Assembly: GCA_014377905.1 (NCBI GenBank)
Contig: JACMOQ010000617.1
Location: 1 to 5,505 of the forward strand
Source of the DNA: Acetobacteraceae bacterium
GTDB taxonomy: Bacteria > Pseudomonadota > Alphaproteobacteria > Acetobacterales > Acetobacteraceae
Length of the DNA: 5,505 nt
Direction of reading: 5' to 3'
The translations under genes were made by a program, and so were the position numbers. Below, piece after piece: positions 5,224 to 5,505 of this stretch; within the stretch, counting starts at the first letter, position 1, and every line of letters begins with the position of its first letter. A model generated the notes under the pieces. The model searched no databases. It saw only the letters and a list, made by a program, of their open reading frames with translations, and was not told the DNA's origin.

Positions 5224-5505
5224 ATGAATACACAGACCCCTCCCCTCACCCCCCTGATCGCCGCGCCAGAATTGGCGCGGCGTTTTGGCGCGATCTTGGC
5301 GGGGTTGGCGGCTTTGGTGGCGCGGCGGTTTCTGCGCATGCCGCATCTGGTTGGGTTGACGGTGCTGCTATGGACCCAGCTTGGGCGGGCGGCGCGGCGG
5401 TTTGAGCGGGCGGTGACGCGGGTGGGCAAGGCTGGCCCGGCGCGGGCGCTGGTGCGGAAGCGGGCTGGTCGGGCGGCATTGCCGCAGGCGGTTGCATTGC
5501 CGCGC
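5224..5505 (+). CDS. Partial CDS: Arg/Ala-rich unknown protein, 5' end only (94 codons, runs off the edge)
   Basis: Open from ATG 5224 to the window end without a stop. The protein starts MNTQTPPLTPLIAAPELARR, followed by a hydrophobic stretch (FGAILAGLAALVARRFL, 21-37) and a second one (LVGLTVLLWTQL, 42-53). A strongly basic Arg/Ala-rich part comes next (RAARRFERA, RALVRKRAGRAA). This pattern suggests a small membrane-associated or amphipathic helical protein; no named domain is recognised. The frame is supported by its GC-rich third positions, by the candidate promoter ending 8 nt before the ATG, and by its divergent position relative to mazEF. There is no ribosome binding site, so the start depends on leaderless translation or lies elsewhere. 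A strong GC-rich hairpin followed by TTTT lies at codons 12-21. Confidence 0.6.
   Translation, partial: MNTQTPPLTPLIAAPELARRFGAILAGLAALVARRFLRMPHLVGLTVLLWTQLGRAARRFERAVTRVGKAGPARALVRKRAGRAALPQAVALPR
5259..5286 (+). terminator. Terminator-like hairpin inside the 5' coding region of the partial gene
   Basis: CGCCGCGCCA (5259-5268) and TGGCGCGGCG (5273-5282) are exact reverse complements around a 4-nt loop (GAAT), followed at once by TTTT (5283-5286). The stem is 10 bp and almost entirely G/C. The T-run is short and followed by GGCG, so termination would be partial at best. It begins about 35 nt after the predicted transcription start. It could act as an early attenuator, or be chance in GC-rich coding sequence. 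Confidence 0.35.

Noticed and set aside
5283..5330. G-rich GGCGGGG/TTGGCGG stretch as a G-quadruplex or short tandem repeat
   Set aside because: The G-runs are mostly two bases and the TTGGCG spacing is irregular; codon bias of the Gly/Ala/Arg-rich reading frame explains it.

Overview
The window is a 5.5 kb piece of GC-rich chromosome, probably from an alphaproteobacterium. The codon bias, the family versions encoded and the mixture of small stand-alone operons fit Acetobacteraceae-type acidophiles, but no marker gene is present, so the taxonomic guess is low confidence.

Layout. (1) 20-1816 (+): a large serine peptidase of the subtilisin/sedolisin clan whose active site mixes features of both families. 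(2) 1827-2834 (-): a LuxA-like flavin-dependent monooxygenase that converges on the peptidase with only 10 bp between the stop codons. (3) 2835-3178: an interval of about 340 bp without an intact gene. It holds an imperfect palindromic intergenic repeat, a strong stem-loop and a broken fragment of a second SOUL gene. (4) 3179-4286 (-): a probable two-gene operon encoding a SOUL/HBP-family protein followed by a four-helix membrane protein of unknown function. The SOUL remnant lies immediately downstream of these genes. (5) 4459-5066 (-): a MazE/MazF-type toxin-antitoxin pair with TGATG stop/start coupling, preceded by overlapping palindromes that form a probable autoregulatory operator. (6) 5188-5505 (+): a promoter whose predicted transcription start falls on the ATG, so the mRNA may be leaderless. 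It drives an Arg/Ala-rich unknown protein that runs off the right edge.

How the genes relate. No shared pathway joins the whole window; it looks like ordinary accessory chromosome. The clear functional units are the mazEF pair, which should regulate itself through the palindromes, and the SOUL plus membrane-protein pair, which are adjacent, on the same strand and each have a ribosome binding site. The SOUL fragment shows that this locus once carried a duplicated SOUL gene, of which one copy decayed by deletion and frameshift.

No CRISPR array, transposase, tRNA or rRNA was seen. The most unusual signals are the hybrid Asp/Glu/Ser active site of the peptidase, the alternating palindrome at mazEF, the decayed SOUL copy, and the leaderless start followed by a terminator-like hairpin inside the last gene.
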